Source: Pseudomonas fluorescens
Lineage (GTDB): Bacteria > Pseudomonadota > Gammaproteobacteria > Pseudomonadales > Pseudomonadaceae
NCBI RefSeq assembly: GCF_902497625.1
Contig: NZ_CABVGX010000002.1
Location: forward strand, 62,001-126,000
DNA: 64,000 nt
Reading direction: 5' to 3'
Shown: positions 34,096-42,977 of the stretch, piece after piece
Numbering within the stretch: the first letter of the stretch is position 1
Layout: every line of letters starts with the position of its first letter
Position numbers and translations under genes: made by a program
The notes under the pieces: model-generated
The model's database searches: none
The model's input: the letters and a program-made list of their open reading frames with translations, nothing else
What the model was told of the DNA's origin: nothing

Positions 34096-34839
34096 ATGCA
34101 ATTTCGAATGACGTTTTGCGCATGCCTGTTGCTGGCCGTGGTCAGCCTGCAATCCAGTGCCGAGGGGATAGACGTGGTGACCGAGGACTCGATGTACGCT
34201 TATCCCAGTGACGGCAAGGTCGGCGGGCCGGGGACGCGCATCGTTGAAGAAACCCTGCGAGGCGCTGCACTGACTGAGTATCGCCTCTCGCTATATCCGT
34301 GGGCAAGGGCCTACGAAAAGGCCTTGCACGAGCCGAACGTGCTGATTTATCCGTTAACCCGCACGGCCGTTCGTGAGGATTTGTTCAAGTGGGTGGGCGA
34401 GATCGATCAGGTTGCAATCAAGTTATACAAATTGCGCGGGCGCATCGATATCGCGCTGGACAGCCTGGAAGATGGCAAACGCTATACGGTCGGTGTGGTG
34501 CGTAACGATACCAAGCAGATTTTCCTCGAGCAGAAGGGGTTCACTCGGCTGGTTGTATCCACCGACAATCACGACAACTTTCAAAAATTGCTCAACGAGC
34601 AAGTCCAGTTGCTGCCGATGTCGGAGAACTCGGCACGGCTGGCCAGTAAGGACGCGCAGGTAGACTTCAGCTTGCTGGAGGAAATCTTTACGATCGAAGA
34701 GCAGCCCGCACGGATCTATATGGCGTTCAGTCGAGAGACTCCGGACGAAATCGTCGACAAGGCCCGGCGTTCATTCGAGCAGCTTGAAGCTTCCGGGGCA
34801 GTGGTGCGGATGATGAGTGAAGGCAGGCCTTCAAGATAA
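34096..34839 (+). CDS. Periplasmic solute-binding-like protein, copy 2
   Basis: A 247-residue protein with a signal peptide ending near SSA|EG and the same core as the first binding protein: YPWARAYEKALHEPNVLIY from about residue 67, then RTAVREDLFKWVG. It starts 23 bases after the cyclase. The ligand-pocket regions outside this block have diverged from copy 1, so the two may bind different ligands. No transporter genes accompany it. Confidence 0.8.
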   Translation: MQFRMTFCACLLLAVVSLQSSAEGIDVVTEDSMYAYPSDGKVGGPGTRIVEETLRGAALTEYRLSLYPWARAYEKALHEPNVLIYPLTRTAVREDLFKWVGEIDQVAIKLYKLRGRIDIALDSLEDGKRYTVGVVRNDTKQIFLEQKGFTRLVVSTDNHDNFQKLLNEQVQLLPMSENSARLASKDAQVDFSLLEEIFTIEEQPARIYMAFSRETPDEIVDKARRSFEQLEASGAVVRMMSEGRPSR

Positions 34840-34896
34840 AGGGCAAACGCTGCGGCTACTGTATAAAGCTGAGGCCCAACCTGAATGGAGAGCAGT

Positions 34897-36336
34897 ATGT
34901 CGCCTAGCGAGTTCGTCGAGCGGGAAAGTGCGGTCCTGGCGTTGTCCATGGTCGGGGACCTGAGCATGGGCCAGCCGTTCGATCAGTCGCGGCGCACGGC
35001 ACGCCTGGTGCAATTGCTCGCTCGCACGTGTAACGGTGATGGCGAGCACGTTGAGGTCGGGCGTCAAGTCGCGTTGTTGCGCTGGTCGGGATGCACCGCC
35101 AATGCGGAAGGTTTCACGCGCCTGCTGGGCGACGACGTTGAAGGCCGGAATGCCATGCTCAGTCACACGTTGGGCGCTGCCGGCCTGAGAGCGATGCGCA
35201 GGTCCACGCCTTTGGCGCAGGTGCATTGCGAAGTGTCCGGCGATATTGCGCGGACGTTGGGGCTCGGCGCTGGCGTCGAATCGGGCCTGCGTAACGTGTT
35301 CGAGCAGTTCGACGGTGGGGGCAGGCCATTCGGGCTGAGTCATCCTGACGTGCCTGAAGTGGTGTATCAGGTTCTGCTGGCCGGCGATCTGGAAATTCTC
35401 TCGCGGGTTCACGGAATCGACGTCGCCGTGGAATTGATCGCCAGCATGCGTGATCAGCGTTATCCCAAAGCGCTGGCAGGCGAACTCTTGCGGCATGCCG
35501 CCGATTGGCTGGAACAGTTGCGCCTGCCTGCGCAAATGCCGGCGAGCCCGCTTAAAGAACAGGGCAATGTTCCGCTGACGCTGGTCGGGGATGTGATCGA
35601 TCTCAAGTTGCCCTGGCTCGCCGGGTACTCGCGGCGTTCGGCCAGCCTGGTGCGGGCGGCGTCGCGGCTTTCGGGCTTGTCGCAAACGTCCACGGACCAG
35701 TTGGGTCAAGCGGCGCTCATCCACGGCATTGGCAAAGCGGCGGTGCCCAATCGCATCTGGAACACCCCGGCCGCGCTGCTGGAGGGCGATCTCGAGCAAA
35801 CGCGTCTCGTGCCTTACTGGACTTCACGCGCCTGTAGCCAGATTCCCGCCCTTGCCGAGTCGGGGCAATTGGCAGCGCATGCTTATGAGAGGTTGGATGG
35901 CAGCGGCTGCTTCCGTAATCTGAGCGCGAGTTCGCTGAATGCCGAGCATCGTTTGCTCGCCGTTGCACTGGCCTGGGAGGCGTTGCGCAGCCAGCGACCG
36001 TGGCGACCGGCGTTCAGTGAGGATGAGACGACGCGTCTGTTGCTCGAGGAAGTGGCGCAGGGCCGCTTCGATTCGCGCGCATGTCAGGCCGTTATTGCCG
36101 CAGCGCGCGGCGAAACGTCAGTGCCGGCGGCGAAAGCCAACGGCAGTTTGCTCAGCGAGCGCGAAACTGAAATTCTGCGTTGCATCAGTCAGGGGGGCAG
36201 CAACAAAGAGGTCGCCCGTCAGCTGCAGATCAGCCCCAGCACTGTGCGCACCCACGTGGAAAGCGTGTTCCGCAAACTGCAATGTTCGACACGGGCTGCG
36301 GCGACACTCAAGGCGCTGACCTTAGGCCTCATTTAA
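34897..36336 (+). CDS. HD-GYP-like domain fused to LuxR DNA-binding domain
   Basis: A 479-residue cytosolic protein. The first ~400 residues resemble a duplicated HD/HD-GYP fold. The metal-site motifs are eroded: HGIGKAAVPNRIW stands where HDIGK is expected, and AHAYERLDGSGCF stands where HHExxDGxGYP is expected. The C-terminal 65 residues are a LuxR-type helix-turn-helix (LSERETEILRCISQGGSNKEVA). A likely role is a transcription factor that binds, rather than hydrolyses, a cyclic nucleotide; this is inference. GGAG precedes the ATG at 34897 by 8 nt. The 3' end overlaps the convergent HxlR gene. Confidence 0.75.
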   Translation: MSPSEFVERESAVLALSMVGDLSMGQPFDQSRRTARLVQLLARTCNGDGEHVEVGRQVALLRWSGCTANAEGFTRLLGDDVEGRNAMLSHTLGAAGLRAMRRSTPLAQVHCEVSGDIARTLGLGAGVESGLRNVFEQFDGGGRPFGLSHPDVPEVVYQVLLAGDLEILSRVHGIDVAVELIASMRDQRYPKALAGELLRHAADWLEQLRLPAQMPASPLKEQGNVPLTLVGDVIDLKLPWLAGYSRRSASLVRAASRLSGLSQTSTDQLGQAALIHGIGKAAVPNRIWNTPAALLEGDLEQTRLVPYWTSRACSQIPALAESGQLAAHAYERLDGSGCFRNLSASSLNAEHRLLAVALAWEALRSQRPWRPAFSEDETTRLLLEEVAQGRFDSRACQAVIAAARGETSVPAAKANGSLLSERETEILRCISQGGSNKEVARQLQISPSTVRTHVESVFRKLQCSTRAAATLKALTLGLI

Positions 36337-36699
36337 GGCTCGGACAGGCTCTATCGTCACCGGGGCCGATCGCTCCGGCGAGTCCGCCCATTTCAACATC
36401 CCGTCCAGCACCGGACACAGCTTTTGGCCCCACATCGTCAGGCGATAATCCACGCGAGGCGGCTTTTCGTCATAGACGGTGCGGATCACCAGCCCGTCGT
36501 TCTCCAGTCCTCGCAGTTGTTGCGCGAGCATCTTTTGCGAGATGCCGCTGACAGCCCGTTCAAGGTCTGAGAAGCGCTGAACCTTGCCATCGAACAGGTG
36601 AAACACAATCACCAGTTTCCATCGGCCGCGCAGTAACGCGAGCACCGCGTTGACATCTTTCGCAGCCGAATCCGGCGTGTAGATTTTGCTCTGGCTCAT
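36322..36699 (-). CDS. HxlR-family transcriptional regulator
   Basis: A 125-residue winged-helix protein with LALLRGRWKLVIVFHLFDGKVQRF and SGISQKMLAQQLRGLENDGLV, typical of HxlR. These regulators often sense electrophiles or quinones and control divergent oxidoreductase genes. It is divergent from the NTF2-like/SDR/hydrolase genes across an 89-base gap, so it is their likely regulator. Its 3' end overlaps the convergent LuxR-fusion gene by 15 bases. ATG at 36699 is preferred to GTG at 36708. Confidence 0.88.
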   Translation of the reverse strand: MSQSKIYTPDSAAKDVNAVLALLRGRWKLVIVFHLFDGKVQRFSDLERAVSGISQKMLAQQLRGLENDGLVIRTVYDEKPPRVDYRLTMWGQKLCPVLDGMLKWADSPERSAPVTIEPVRALNEA

Positions 36700-36788
36700 G
36701 GCAGTCACTTACTTTTTCGTGCGTTCTTGTCGGGTTTTGCTGAAGCGCTGATCATGGGCACCTGCTTACCCATCAGGAGTACCTGTCG

Positions 36789-37115
36789 ATGAATATCACT
36801 CAGCACCCAGCGATTGAAGCATATTTTGCCCACGAGTCAGCGACCGATCTCGCCACGCTAAGCACAGCGTTCGCGCACGATGCAGTGGTGAAAGACGAAG
36901 GCGAAACCATTGTTGGCCTGGATGCGATTGCAGCATGGCGCACTGCAGCGAGAAAGAAATATCAATACACCGTAGAACCACTCGACAGTCAGGAAGATGA
37001 TCAACGATCGGTGGTCAGGGTGCGGCTGGCGGGTAACTTTCCGGGCAGCCCGGCGGTGGTGAATTTCACTTTCCGAGTGCGTGACGCGAAGGTCGCGGCC
37101 CTGGAGATCGGCTGA
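36789..37115 (+). CDS. NTF2/SnoaL-like small protein
   Basis: A 108-residue cone-shaped-fold candidate with IEAYFAHESATDLATLSTAFAHDAVVKDEG at the start, as in SnoaL-like and nuclear-transport-factor-2-like proteins. These act as isomerases, hydrolases or binding proteins for small hydrophobic molecules. AGGAG lies 8 nt before the ATG. Its stop overlaps the SDR start (TGATG), so both are in one operon. Confidence 0.78.
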   Translation: MNITQHPAIEAYFAHESATDLATLSTAFAHDAVVKDEGETIVGLDAIAAWRTAARKKYQYTVEPLDSQEDDQRSVVRVRLAGNFPGSPAVVNFTFRVRDAKVAALEIG

Positions 37116-37894
37116 TGACTTCAGATAATGGATTGACCGGGCGCCGCGCACTCGTGACCGGCGGCACCCAGGGGATAGGCAAAGCCGTGGTTCAAACCCT
37201 CCAGGCGCAAGGTGTCGAGGTGCTTGCCGCCTCCAGAAATCGTCCGGAGTGGATGTCGAATGAGGATTTTTTTGCGGCGGATCTGAGCACGCTGCAGGGG
37301 TGCGCGGCCATTGTCCAGGAAGTGCAACGCAGGTGGAAAAACATCGACATGGTCGTGCATGTTCTGGGTGGATCTTCCGCTCCGGGCGGTGGCTTCCAGG
37401 CGCTGACCGAGGAACACTGGCGCGCTGCGTTCGACTTGAACTTCTACCCTGCGGTGCGGATAGACCGCCAATTGGCACCCATGATGCTGGCGCGAGGGGC
37501 TGGCGTTATCGTGCATGTCACCTCGATTCAGAGCCAACTGCCGCTGCCTGAGGCAACCACTGCTTATGCGGCGGCGAAGGCGGCACTGTCCAATTACAGC
37601 AAGGCCCTCTCCAAAGAACTCAGCCCGCGTGGCGTCAGGGTTGTGCGGGTCTCGCCCGGGTGGGTCGAGACAGAGGCGGCAGTGGGGCTGGTCCAAAGAG
37701 TGGCCGAATCTGCCGGGATCGACGAAGAGGCTGCCAGGCAATCGGTAATGGATTCCCTCGGCGGCATTCCTCTTGGCCGACCGAACAGGCCGCAGGAAGT
37801 CGCCGACCTGATCAGTTTTCTGCTGTCGCCCAAGGCCAGCGCGCTGACCGGCATGGAGTTTGTCATTGACGGCGGAACCATTCCGACCGTTTGA
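37115..37894 (+). CDS. Short-chain dehydrogenase/reductase
   Basis: A 259-residue SDR with the cofactor motif TGGTQGIG, catalytic Ser in TSIQS and YAAAK active-site Tyr and Lys. It likely reduces a carbonyl using NAD(P)H in the cytosol. It is coupled to the NTF2-like gene and followed by a secreted hydrolase. Control by the divergent HxlR regulator is inferred from position. Confidence 0.9.
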   Translation: MTSDNGLTGRRALVTGGTQGIGKAVVQTLQAQGVEVLAASRNRPEWMSNEDFFAADLSTLQGCAAIVQEVQRRWKNIDMVVHVLGGSSAPGGGFQALTEEHWRAAFDLNFYPAVRIDRQLAPMMLARGAGVIVHVTSIQSQLPLPEATTAYAAAKAALSNYSKALSKELSPRGVRVVRVSPGWVETEAAVGLVQRVAESAGIDEEAARQSVMDSLGGIPLGRPNRPQEVADLISFLLSPKASALTGMEFVIDGGTIPTV

Positions 37895-37991
37895 CCCCTC
37901 TGGACATTTCTGCCCCGGCTCGGACAAACGACCGATACCCACACTCGCACGTCTGGCCGAGACTGATCACACCCACACAGGAGATCGCATC

Positions 37992-38753
37992 ATGTTTAAA
38001 CCAAAAGCTCTCGCCCTCGCTCTTGCCATGTCCGCCGCCGTTTTTACGGGTGCCGGTTTCGCTGCAACTCAGCAACCTTCGGTAGTGATTGTGCATGGTG
38101 CGTTCGCCGACGGCTCCGACTGGGCCAAGGTCGTCCCGCTGGTGCAGGCTGAAGGCATCAAAGTCACTGTGGTGCAGAATCCGCTCACCTCGCTGGCTGA
38201 TGACGTAGCAGCGACTCAACGCGTTCTGAACAACCAGGAAAACAACGTAGTGCTGGTCGGCCACTCCTGGGGCGGCACCGTGATCAGCGAGGCTGGCGCC
38301 GACAAGAAAGTCCGCAGCCTGGTCTACGTCGCCGCGTTCGCCCCCGATGCCGGTCAAACCAGCAAGGATTTGGGTAAAGACTACCCCGCACCGTCCGGAG
38401 TGAAAGAGATCGCTGCCGACAAAAACGGCTTTCTCTACATGACGCCGCAGGGCATGGCCACTGGCTTTGCTCAAGACCTTCCTGCCGAGCAGACCGCGAT
38501 AATGGCAGCCACCCAAGGCCCGATTCGCGCCTCGGCCTTTGACGACAAAACCAGCGTCGCGGCCTGGAAAGGCAAGCCGTCGTGGTACGTGGTCGCTCGT
38601 GAAGACCGGATGATTCAGCCTGATCTGCAACGAGCCTTTGCCAAGAAGATCGGCGCGCAGGTAACGGAAGTCGACGCCAGCCACGTGCCCCAGCAATCGC
38701 GCCCGGCGGATGTGGCCAAGGTGATCATCGAAGCGGTGCGCAAGACTCAGTAA
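37992..38753 (+). CDS. Exported alpha/beta hydrolase
   Basis: A 253-residue hydrolase with a signal peptide cleaved near GFA|AT. It shows oxyanion-hole HGAFADGSDW, nucleophile elbow VGHSWGGTV and catalytic His in DASHVPQQSRP. It belongs to the group of small esterases that resemble plant methylketone or nitrilase-type hydrolases. The substrate is not readable. AGGAG lies 7 nt before the ATG; it is 97 bases downstream of the SDR. Confidence 0.85.
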   Translation: MFKPKALALALAMSAAVFTGAGFAATQQPSVVIVHGAFADGSDWAKVVPLVQAEGIKVTVVQNPLTSLADDVAATQRVLNNQENNVVLVGHSWGGTVISEAGADKKVRSLVYVAAFAPDAGQTSKDLGKDYPAPSGVKEIAADKNGFLYMTPQGMATGFAQDLPAEQTAIMAATQGPIRASAFDDKTSVAAWKGKPSWYVVAREDRMIQPDLQRAFAKKIGAQVTEVDASHVPQQSRPADVAKVIIEAVRKTQ

Positions 38754-38933
38754 GCGCACAGGCAGTACCGGTGGCTCAGGCTGCTGGTACTGCAACCCCC
38801 CCGCAGCGATCGCTCGCAACGAATGAATAGCCAAATCTCAGGGCTACTGCCTCTCGGGCAGCATCCGGCTGGATGACGCGTGGCCGCCGCTCCCTCTTAC
38901 CCATTCTCCAAACAAACTGACGGATTCGAGTTG

Positions 38934-40493
38934 ATGTCTACAAACACGGAACTACCGGCCAGCTACTTCGATTTCATTGTGTGCGGGGCCGGCACCTCCG
39001 GTTCCGTCGTTGCAGGCCGGCTGGCGGAAAATCCCGAAGTGCGGGTTCTGTTGATCGAGGCGGGCGGCTGTGATGAGCACGAGAACGTCCAGGAACCGTG
39101 CAACTGGCACTTGAATCTGGGCACCGAGCGCGACTGGAGTTTTACCGGTGCTGCCAATCCTCATCTCAACGGTCGGCAGATCCCGTTGAGCATGGGCCGG
39201 GGCTTGGGCGGCGGCTCCAGCGTCAATGTGATGTTATGGGCGCGTGGCCACAAGAATGACTGGGAAGACTTCGCGGCTGAAAGCGGCGACGAGGCCTGGA
39301 ACTACGCGTCGGTGCTGAAGATTTATCAGCGCATCGAGGATTATCAGGGCGCAGCCGACCCTGCACGTCGCGGCACGGGCGGTCCGGTGCATGTCGCGCC
39401 TGCCAGAAACGTTCAGCCGATCGCCACGGCAATGATCAGCGCGGCCGGCGAAATGGGCGTTCCGGCCTTTGACGATCCGAATGGTCTGATGATGGAAGGG
39501 CGCGGCGGTGCGGCAATCAATGATTTGATCGTCAAGGACAGCAAGCGTCATTCCATCTACCGCGCCTATGTTCACCCGCGTCGTGGCCAGGCCAACCTGA
39601 CTGTACTGACCGACACACTTGTCAGCCGCCTGATATTTCAGGGTGAGCAGGTTATCGGCGTGGAGACCATCAGCGAAGGTCGGCTTCAGCGTTGTTACGC
39701 CAATTACGAAGTGGTTCTCTCGCTGGGCGCGGTTAATACGCCAAAGGTGCTGATGCAGTCCGGTATCGGTCCGGAACAAGAGCTGAGGCGCCATGGCATA
39801 CCTGTACGTCAGCACCTGCCGGGGGTTGGCGCGAACCATCAGGACCATGTGTCGTTTGCAGCGATTTTCGAATACGAAACGCCTCAACTCATCGGGTATG
39901 GCGGCTCGGAGGCGACGCTCTACTGGAGCAGCGACAGCGCGCTGCGCCTGCCGGACATGTTCCATTGTCAGCTCGAGTTTCCGGTCGCCAGTGCACAGAA
40001 TGCTACGCTGGGGGTGCCTGAGCATGGCTGGACAATGTTCGCCGGCCTTGCTCATCCGCACAGTCGCGGGCGAATTACCCTGTCCGGCCCGGAGGTGAAG
40101 GATTCACCGATCATCCATCCTGAAACGCTGGCACACCCTGCCGATTTGCGTGCAGCCCTGGAAAACATCCGCTTCGTCCAGGAACTGGGCGCGCAGGCAC
40201 CGTTCAGGGGGCTGGTCAAAGGTGAGCGTCTGCCTGCTCTCTCGGATACGAAAGGGCTGGAGCACTACGCCCGTAATGCGGCTGTGACTTACTGGCACCA
40301 GTCCTGTACGGCGAAAATGGGTCGGGATGCGATGTCGGTGGTCGACAGTCGCCTGCGGGTTTACGGCATACAAGGTTTGCGCATCGCCGACGCTTCGATC
40401 ATGCCCCACATCACCAGCGGCAACACCATGGCGCCTTGCGTCGTCATCGGTGAGCGCGCGGTCGAGGAGATCCGCGCGTGCTACACCATTTGA
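38934..40493 (+). CDS. GMC-family FAD oxidoreductase (choline/alcohol dehydrogenase-like)
   Basis: A 519-residue flavoenzyme with FAD-binding IVCGAGTSGSVVAGRLAE, GMC signature 1 MGRGLGGGSSVNVMLWARG, signature 2 GAVNTPKVLMQSGIGP and the catalytic region TYWHQSCTAKMG. GMC enzymes oxidise alcohols, choline or polyethylene glycol. It precedes an APC permease gene by 111 bases, so import and oxidation of an amine or amino alcohol is plausible. The ribosome site is weak at the chosen ATG. Confidence 0.9.
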   Translation: MSTNTELPASYFDFIVCGAGTSGSVVAGRLAENPEVRVLLIEAGGCDEHENVQEPCNWHLNLGTERDWSFTGAANPHLNGRQIPLSMGRGLGGGSSVNVMLWARGHKNDWEDFAAESGDEAWNYASVLKIYQRIEDYQGAADPARRGTGGPVHVAPARNVQPIATAMISAAGEMGVPAFDDPNGLMMEGRGGAAINDLIVKDSKRHSIYRAYVHPRRGQANLTVLTDTLVSRLIFQGEQVIGVETISEGRLQRCYANYEVVLSLGAVNTPKVLMQSGIGPEQELRRHGIPVRQHLPGVGANHQDHVSFAAIFEYETPQLIGYGGSEATLYWSSDSALRLPDMFHCQLEFPVASAQNATLGVPEHGWTMFAGLAHPHSRGRITLSGPEVKDSPIIHPETLAHPADLRAALENIRFVQELGAQAPFRGLVKGERLPALSDTKGLEHYARNAAVTYWHQSCTAKMGRDAMSVVDSRLRVYGIQGLRIADASIMPHITSGNTMAPCVVIGERAVEEIRACYTI

Positions 40494-40604
40494 TCGCTGT
40501 GAAACAGAACTGAACTTTCGTGCCCCGGATAACTTCTCACTGCTGACCATTTCAAGCAGCAACCACCACCGGTTCGCTGATAGATCCGCGCCGAGAACCT
40601 GAGC

Positions 40605-41936
40605 ATGAAAGTCACTAGCGCAACATCCCGTGTCCCACTGCGTCGCGCCATCACCGGGTCGATGCTGTTTCTGTTCATTCTCGGCGATGTGCTCGGCGCC
40701 GGTGTCTACGCACTGGCGGGCACCATTGCCGGGGAAGTGGGCGGCGCGATCTGGATTCCGCTGCTGATTGCCTTGTTCTTCGCGATGCTCACAGCAGGAT
40801 CCTATGCCGAACTGGTGACGAAGTACCCGCACGCCGGAGCCGCTTCGGTCTTCGCCGAAAAGGCGTTCAAGTCGCCAGTGATTTCGTTTCTGGTCGGCTT
40901 TTGCATGCTGGCGGCAGCGGTCACCAGCGCAGCAGGCCTGTCCCTGGCGTTCGCCGGTGACTACCTTGCAGCGTTTATCAACGTTGCGCCTCACCTGGCC
41001 GCGTTGGCTTTTCTGGTGGTGATAGCGCTGCTGAATGCCCGGGGAATCAAGGAATCCCTCGGCGCAAATCTGCTCATGACCGTGGTCGAATTGTCCGGCC
41101 TGATTCTGGTGATCGTCGCCGCTGCCTGGTACTTCCAGACGGGTGAAGCGGACCTGGGACGCAGTCTTGAATTCAAGCCCGGGGTCAGCCCGACATTGGC
41201 GGTGCTGGGTGCAGCTCTGCTGGCTTTTTATTCCTTCGTGGGCTTCGAAACCTCAGCCAATCTGGCGGAGGAAATCGTCGACGTTCGCCGGGTTTATCCG
41301 CGCGCCTTGTTCGCCGCGCTGTTGACGGCGGGGGTCGTGTACATGGCAGTCGGCATTGCGGCGTCGGCCGTCCTGCCGATGGATAAACTGGTGCAGACTT
41401 CCGCCCCCTTGCTCGAAGTGGTTCGAGCGTCGGGGCTGAATATCCCGCCGCGTCTGTTTGCCTTCATCGCTCTGGTCGCTGTCGCCAACGGCGCATTGCT
41501 GACCATGATCATGGCGAGTCGACTGGCCTACGGAATGGCGCGTCTGGGGCTGCTGCCAAGTCCGTTGGCGAGAGTACTGCCCCAGCGGCAAACGCCTTGG
41601 GTCGCGATCATCGTGACCACCCTGGCGGCGATCGCATTGACGCTGACCGGAACACTCGCGACCCTGGCCGAGACCGTCGTGCTGCTGTTGCTTTTCGTGT
41701 TCCTCAGCACCAATGTCGCGGTGCTGGTGCTGCGCCGCGACACCGTTGAAGAAGCGCATTTTCGCGTGTTTACCTGGGTGCCGGTGCTGGCGATCGTTTC
41801 CTGCCTGTTATTGCTCAGTCAGCAGAGCATGGGAACCTGGTTGCGGGGCGGCGGATTGATGGTGATCGGCACGCTGCTGTACGCCTGTTCCCGCGTGGCT
41901 GTGCGGACCGCAGCCGAGCCCGGTCAAAAGGCCTGA
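40605..41936 (+). CDS. APC-superfamily amino acid/amine permease
   Basis: A 443-residue inner-membrane transporter with 12 predicted helices. The opening GDVLGAGVYALAGTIAGEVG and FYSFVGFETSANLAEEI match basic amino-acid/polyamine or amine permeases. It probably imports the substrate of the adjacent GMC enzyme. Its last 13 bases overlap the convergent glutathione-transferase gene. Confidence 0.88.
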   Translation: MKVTSATSRVPLRRAITGSMLFLFILGDVLGAGVYALAGTIAGEVGGAIWIPLLIALFFAMLTAGSYAELVTKYPHAGAASVFAEKAFKSPVISFLVGFCMLAAAVTSAAGLSLAFAGDYLAAFINVAPHLAALAFLVVIALLNARGIKESLGANLLMTVVELSGLILVIVAAAWYFQTGEADLGRSLEFKPGVSPTLAVLGAALLAFYSFVGFETSANLAEEIVDVRRVYPRALFAALLTAGVVYMAVGIAASAVLPMDKLVQTSAPLLEVVRASGLNIPPRLFAFIALVAVANGALLTMIMASRLAYGMARLGLLPSPLARVLPQRQTPWVAIIVTTLAAIALTLTGTLATLAETVVLLLLFVFLSTNVAVLVLRRDTVEEAHFRVFTWVPVLAIVSCLLLLSQQSMGTWLRGGGLMVIGTLLYACSRVAVRTAAEPGQKA

Positions 41937-42754
41937 TGCCGTTCGGCAACCTGGCTCGCTTCGTCGCCCCAGGTGCGGTTGACCCGTTGGCCGCGGACCA
42001 CTGCCGGCCGCTTGGCAATATCCTCCGCCCAGCGCTGCAAATGGGCGTATTCACTGGCTGAGAGAAACTCGGCCGCCGAGTAGACGTTGTTGCGCACCAG
42101 CTCGCCGTACCACGGCCAGACGGCGATGTCGGCGATGGAATAGCTGTCGCCGGCAAGATACGGGCTCTCACTCAGGCGCCGATCCAGCACATCCAGTTGC
42201 CGTTTGGCTTCCATGGTGAATCGATTGATCGCGTACTCGAATTTTTCCGGCGCATACGCATAAAAATGTCCAAATCCGCCGCCCAGATAAGGCGCGGCGC
42301 CCATCTGCCAGAACAGCCAGTTGAGGGTTTCCGTGCGTCCGGCGAGATCGGTCGGCAGCAACTCGCCGAATTTCTCCGCCAGGTACAGCAGGATGGCGCC
42401 GGACTCGAAGACGCGAATCGGCGGCTGCACGCTGTGATCCAGCAATGCCGGAATCTTTGAATTCGGATTGATCTCGACAAAACCGCTGGAGAACTGATCG
42501 CCCTCGCCGATGCGGATCAGCCAGGCGTCATATTCGGCACCGGCATGTCCCAGCGCGAGCAGCTCCTCGAGCAGGATGGTCACCTTCACGCCGTTGGGCG
42601 TCGCCAGCGAATAGAGCTGCAAGGGATGCTTGCCGACCGGCAGCGTTTTGTCGTGGGTCGGCCCGGCAGTGGGGCGATTGATGTTGGCGAACTGGCCACC
42701 GGATGGCGCGTCGTTCGACCAGATTTTTGGCGGGACATAGGGTGAATCAGTCAC
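41924..42754 (-). CDS. yghU: YghU-type glutathione S-transferase/disulfide-bond oxidoreductase
   Basis: A 276-residue protein closely following YghU: FANINRPTAGPTHDKTLPVG, LYSLATPNGVKVTILLEELL, NPNSKIPALLDH and VFESGAILLYLAEKFG. This group binds two glutathione molecules and reduces disulfides. The start is a GTG at 42754 with GAGG upstream, giving the N-terminus (M)TDSPY as in E. coli YghU (MTDNTY); the longer ATG at 42796 is unlikely. Confidence 0.9.
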   Translation of the reverse strand: MTDSPYVPPKIWSNDAPSGGQFANINRPTAGPTHDKTLPVGKHPLQLYSLATPNGVKVTILLEELLALGHAGAEYDAWLIRIGEGDQFSSGFVEINPNSKIPALLDHSVQPPIRVFESGAILLYLAEKFGELLPTDLAGRTETLNWLFWQMGAAPYLGGGFGHFYAYAPEKFEYAINRFTMEAKRQLDVLDRRLSESPYLAGDSYSIADIAVWPWYGELVRNNVYSAAEFLSASEYAHLQRWAEDIAKRPAVVRGQRVNRTWGDEASQVAERHQAF

Positions 42755-42874
42755 GGGAGGAACCTCACTAAACTGAAAAGGGAAAAGGGCGCGCATTCAC
42801 ATTAACTCGGGAGCGGCATTTTCTACATAACGTTTAACAGGTGAGACAAACATCAACGTCACCACTCCATGTTT

Positions 42875-42893
42875 GCAAATGAGAATACGTATC
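42875..42893 (+). promoter_or_regulatory. Fur box for siderophore receptor 1
   Basis: GCAAATGAGAATACGTATC matches the 19-base Fur consensus at 13 positions and lies about 85 bases upstream of the receptor ATG. This predicts iron-repressed expression. Confidence 0.7.
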
Positions 42894-42977
42894 AAAAGCT
42901 AACACTTTGGGATACCATGCGCCGCGATTAATGGCACGTATGCCGTCCTGTCTGGCTCTTTTCTCAAGGTTTTCTCG

